Shown: piece by piece, positions 62,406 through 64,000 of the stretch | Layout of the letters: the number at the start of each line of letters is the position of its first letter | Numbering within the stretch: the stretch's first letter is position 1 | NCBI GenBank assembly: GCA_028281025.1 | Contig: JANQKR010000011.1 | Coordinates: 1 to 64,000 of the forward strand | Source of the DNA: Croceivirga sp. | GTDB lineage: Bacteria > Bacteroidota > Bacteroidia > Flavobacteriales > Flavobacteriaceae | Direction: 5' to 3' | DNA length: 64,000 nt | Program-made: the position numbers and the translations under genes | The notes under the pieces: generated by a model | Databases searched by the model: none | Seen by the model: only the letters and a program-made list of their open reading frames with translations | What the model was told of the DNA's origin: nothing

Positions 62406-62432
62406 AACCTCGGCCCATGGCCGAGGTTTTCT
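62406..62432 (+). terminator. Intrinsic terminator of pnp
   Basis: Arms 62406-62415 and 62419-62428 (aacctcggcc / ggccgaggtt), loop cat, then TTTTC. Confidence 0.88.
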
Positions 62433-62540
62433 TTACAAATTATTTTTCAAATAAATTTTATCAAATTGTAACTTTTTCAACTTTCTTACGTATAAGTAAA
62501 AGGAGAGTGTTCCAAAAAATAATAGAAAGAGAAAATTTAC

Positions 62541-63404
62541 ATGAGACAGTTAAAGATTACAAAACAGGTTACCAATAGGGAAACCGCATCTTTAGATAAA
62601 TACTTACAGGAAATTGGTAAGGTCGATTTGATCACGGCCGATGAAGAGGTGGAATTGGCACAACGTATCAAGGCCGGAGATCAGATTGCACTGGAGAAAT
62701 TGACCAAGGCCAACCTTAGGTTTGTGGTATCCGTGGCAAAACAGTACCAAAACCAAGGGCTTACCTTACCTGATCTTATTAATGAAGGGAATTTGGGGCT
62801 GATCAAGGCCGCCCAACGATTCGATGAAACAAGGGGATTTAAGTTTATTTCCTATGCCGTGTGGTGGATCCGTCAATCCATATTGCAAGCATTGGCCGAG
62901 CAGTCCAGAATTGTTCGTTTACCATTGAACAAGATTGGTTCAATCAATAAAATCAATAAAACCTTTGCCTTTTTGGAGCAAGCGCACGAGCGTGTTCCTT
63001 CCGCAGAGGAAATTGCCAAGGAATTGGATATGACCGTAGAGGACGTAAAGCAGTCCTTGAAAAACTCTGGTCGCCATGTCTCCATGGACGCCCCCCTTAT
63101 TGATGGTGAGGATTCCAATTTGTACGATGTATTAAAAAGTGGGGAATCCCCAAATCCAGATAAGGAATTGTTGCACGAATCATTGCGTACCGAGATTGAG
63201 CGTGCCCTGGAAACATTGACCCCAAGGGAAGCGGATGTAATTCGTCTGTACTTTGGTTTGGCTGGCCAACACTCCATGACCCTGGAGGAAATTGGTGAAA
63301 CCTTCGATTTGACCAGGGAGCGTGTACGTCAAATCAAGGAGAAGGCCATTCGTCGATTAAAACATACTTCCAGAAGCAAAATATTAAAAACATACTTGGG
63401 TTAG
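62541..63404 (+). CDS. rpoD: Primary RNA polymerase sigma factor (RpoD/SigA, short Bacteroidota type)
   Basis: 287 residues. Region 1.2 to 4 are present: [40 protein letters not shown], the -10 recognition helix [16 protein letters not shown] with core contact [10 protein letters not shown], and the C-terminal [23 protein letters not shown]. Lacks region 1.1, as usual for Bacteroidota primary sigma, which reads the TAnnTTTG boxes found across this window. Confidence 0.95.
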   Translation: MRQLKITKQVTNRETASLDKYLQEIGKVDLITADEEVELAQRIKAGDQIALEKLTKANLRFVVSVAKQYQNQGLTLPDLINEGNLGLIKAAQRFDETRGFKFISYAVWWIRQSILQALAEQSRIVRLPLNKIGSINKINKTFAFLEQAHERVPSAEEIAKELDMTVEDVKQSLKNSGRHVSMDAPLIDGEDSNLYDVLKSGESPNPDKELLHESLRTEIERALETLTPREADVIRLYFGLAGQHSMTLEEIGETFDLTRERVRQIKEKAIRRLKHTSRSKILKTYLG

Positions 63405-63514
63405 ACCCCATAAATTACAGTTAAACTTACCTTAAATTGTTTTTTTGGCAAGAAAATTGTAATTTAGTACACTACAGCAGTTTATCATGACTGTTCGTTT
63501 TTTGATTGATGAAT

Positions 63515-63542
63515 AAACTCCGGCTGATTACCGGAGTTTTTT
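63515..63542 (+). terminator. Intrinsic terminator
   Basis: Arms 63515-63523 and 63531-63539 (aaactccgg / ccggagttt), 7-base loop, then TTTTT. It lies 111 bp after rpoD. Confidence 0.85.
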
Positions 63543-63543
63543 C

Positions 63544-63862
63544 ATGGCGAAAATTCTCAAAAACCCTTTAAATACAAGGGCTACTGAAGAAAACGGTGAT
63601 TTTTCACCACACTCTTTACCGCACTCTTTTGCAAGGAAAAAATACTCCATAGGACTGTATTGTGGCTTTGACAGTAAGAAATCCAAGTCGTCGGAGCGAA
63701 GTCCAATGGAAAATTGTAACGACTGTAGTGATTGGCGCAGAAGTCAAGGTAATCCAGGCACTTATACATGTTTTTAAGGGGCAACGAAACACTGCTTGTT
63801 TTAAGGTAAAACAAACCCCAAAAACGACAATTGGTACAAATCAGGGTGTCCTTTTTTCTTAA
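63544..63862. other. Stretch without a convincing gene
   Basis: Frames of 77 residues (plus, 63544), 66 residues (plus, 63662) and 103 residues (minus, 63581) overlap each other here; none has a domain, signal or homologue I recognise. Codon usage looks unlike the neighbours. The rpoD gene is often followed in flavobacteria by a ribulose-phosphate epimerase gene, which is not here. It could be the edge of an insertion, or simply a non-coding gap. Confidence 0.4.
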
Positions 63863-64000
63863 ATGCTTTGCGCAAGTGGTATCAATGAACACTTGCAGGA
63901 CAGTTTAGTATCATCCCTACAACTAACAGATCTCGTACAGCACGAAAAACCATCTGGTCTGTACCGGGACCATGGTTGGTGGGCCGGGATCGATAAGTTG
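63863..64000 (+). CDS. Possible N-terminal part of a gene cut by the window edge
   Basis: A frame from ATG 63863 stays open for 46 codons to the window end (MLCASGINEHLQDSLVSSLQ and onward, with SGLYRDHGWWAGIDKL at the edge). A minus-strand frame is also open from the edge over 63925-64000. Neither is recognised and only one can be real. A small hairpin (gcaagtg/cacttgc, 63872-63896) lies inside. Confidence 0.25.
   Translation, partial: MLCASGINEHLQDSLVSSLQLTDLVQHEKPSGLYRDHGWWAGIDKL

Noticed and set aside
63674-63710. tRNA-like text near the right edge (a peptide frame with NPSRRSE)
   Set aside because: The T-loop pattern GTTCGAATCC is not matched and no cloverleaf can be drawn around it.
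63581-63892. 103-residue minus frame near the right edge
   Set aside because: Rich in Cys, Ser, Tyr and Phe with no domain; overlaps two plus frames. Looks like non-coding sequence.
1-64000. CRISPR array, insertion sequence, toxin-antitoxin or defence island
   Set aside because: I looked for regularly spaced short repeats, transposases with inverted ends and known defence domains on both strands and found none.

Overview
The window looks like chromosome of a marine, probably gliding member of the Flavobacteriaceae (Bacteroidota). This rests on four things: a complete Na+-translocating NADH:quinone reductase operon (nqrA-F) with an ApbE flavin transferase; several type IX secretion (T9SS) parts and clients (PorP/SprF-like protein, PorT, a T9SS plug-type protein, two proteins ending in the gliding-motility type-B sorting domain); promoter elements of the Bacteroidota TAnnTTTG type instead of TATAAT boxes; and small families known mainly from flavobacteria (DUF6747, DUF6702). 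The genus cannot be fixed from sequence alone; Muricauda/Allomuricauda- or Maribacter-like is a guess. No tRNA, rRNA, CRISPR array, insertion sequence or prophage was recognised. The content is mostly ordinary core genome.

Layout. 1-6.2 kb: the 3' end of a very large Calx-beta repeat adhesin exported by T9SS, a PorP/SprF-like outer-membrane protein and an OmpA/PD40 lattice protein, forming a secretion cassette. 6.2-10.9 kb: an ECF sigma factor, a 62-residue protein and an MscS channel in one operon, then a lipoprotein pair and an MFS transporter. 11-16 kb: aldo/keto reductase, AraC regulator, kynureninase, acetyltransferase, O-methyltransferase, PAP2 phosphatase, TatA. 16-21 kb: a probable decayed gene, M1 peptidase, DUF6702 protein and two paralogous carboxypeptidase-regulatory-domain proteins. 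21-24.7 kb: a repeat-rich secreted protein resembling phage tail fibres, followed by a type-B T9SS client. 24.7-31.8 kb: M15 (Tat-exported) and M48 peptidases, a 55-residue DUF6747 protein, ankyrin protein, gpmI, map, methyltransferase, ApbE and a small Nqr-associated protein. 31.9-38 kb: nqrFEDCBA on the minus strand.

38-48.7 kb: T9SS plug-type protein, DUF3667 protein, ApaG, P5C dehydrogenase, DinB-like protein, a GlxA-type regulator next to a secreted DJ-1/PfpI protein with a metal-binding head, rsmG, fatty acid desaturase and aminotransferase. 48.7-56.6 kb: TrkH/TrkA potassium uptake, menaquinone methyltransferase with PorT, an rRNA/tRNA methyltransferase and the TamL-like outer-membrane assembly lipoprotein. 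56.6-63.4 kb: fbaA-accD, a lipoprotein, rpsO, a structured leader, pnp and the primary sigma factor. The last 600 bases contain no convincing complete gene.

The most interesting points are: the secreted tail-fibre-like repeat protein paired with a type-B T9SS client; nearly identical 348-bp repeats in the adhesin; a terminator sitting directly in front of the Nqr accessory genes, suggesting controlled read-through; the cytoplasmic/secreted DJ-1 pair; the sigma/micropeptide/MscS operon; the multi-hairpin pnp leader; and several genes whose promoter box ends only 4-6 bases before the start codon, suggesting leaderless mRNAs. I found no clearly new defence or mobile system.
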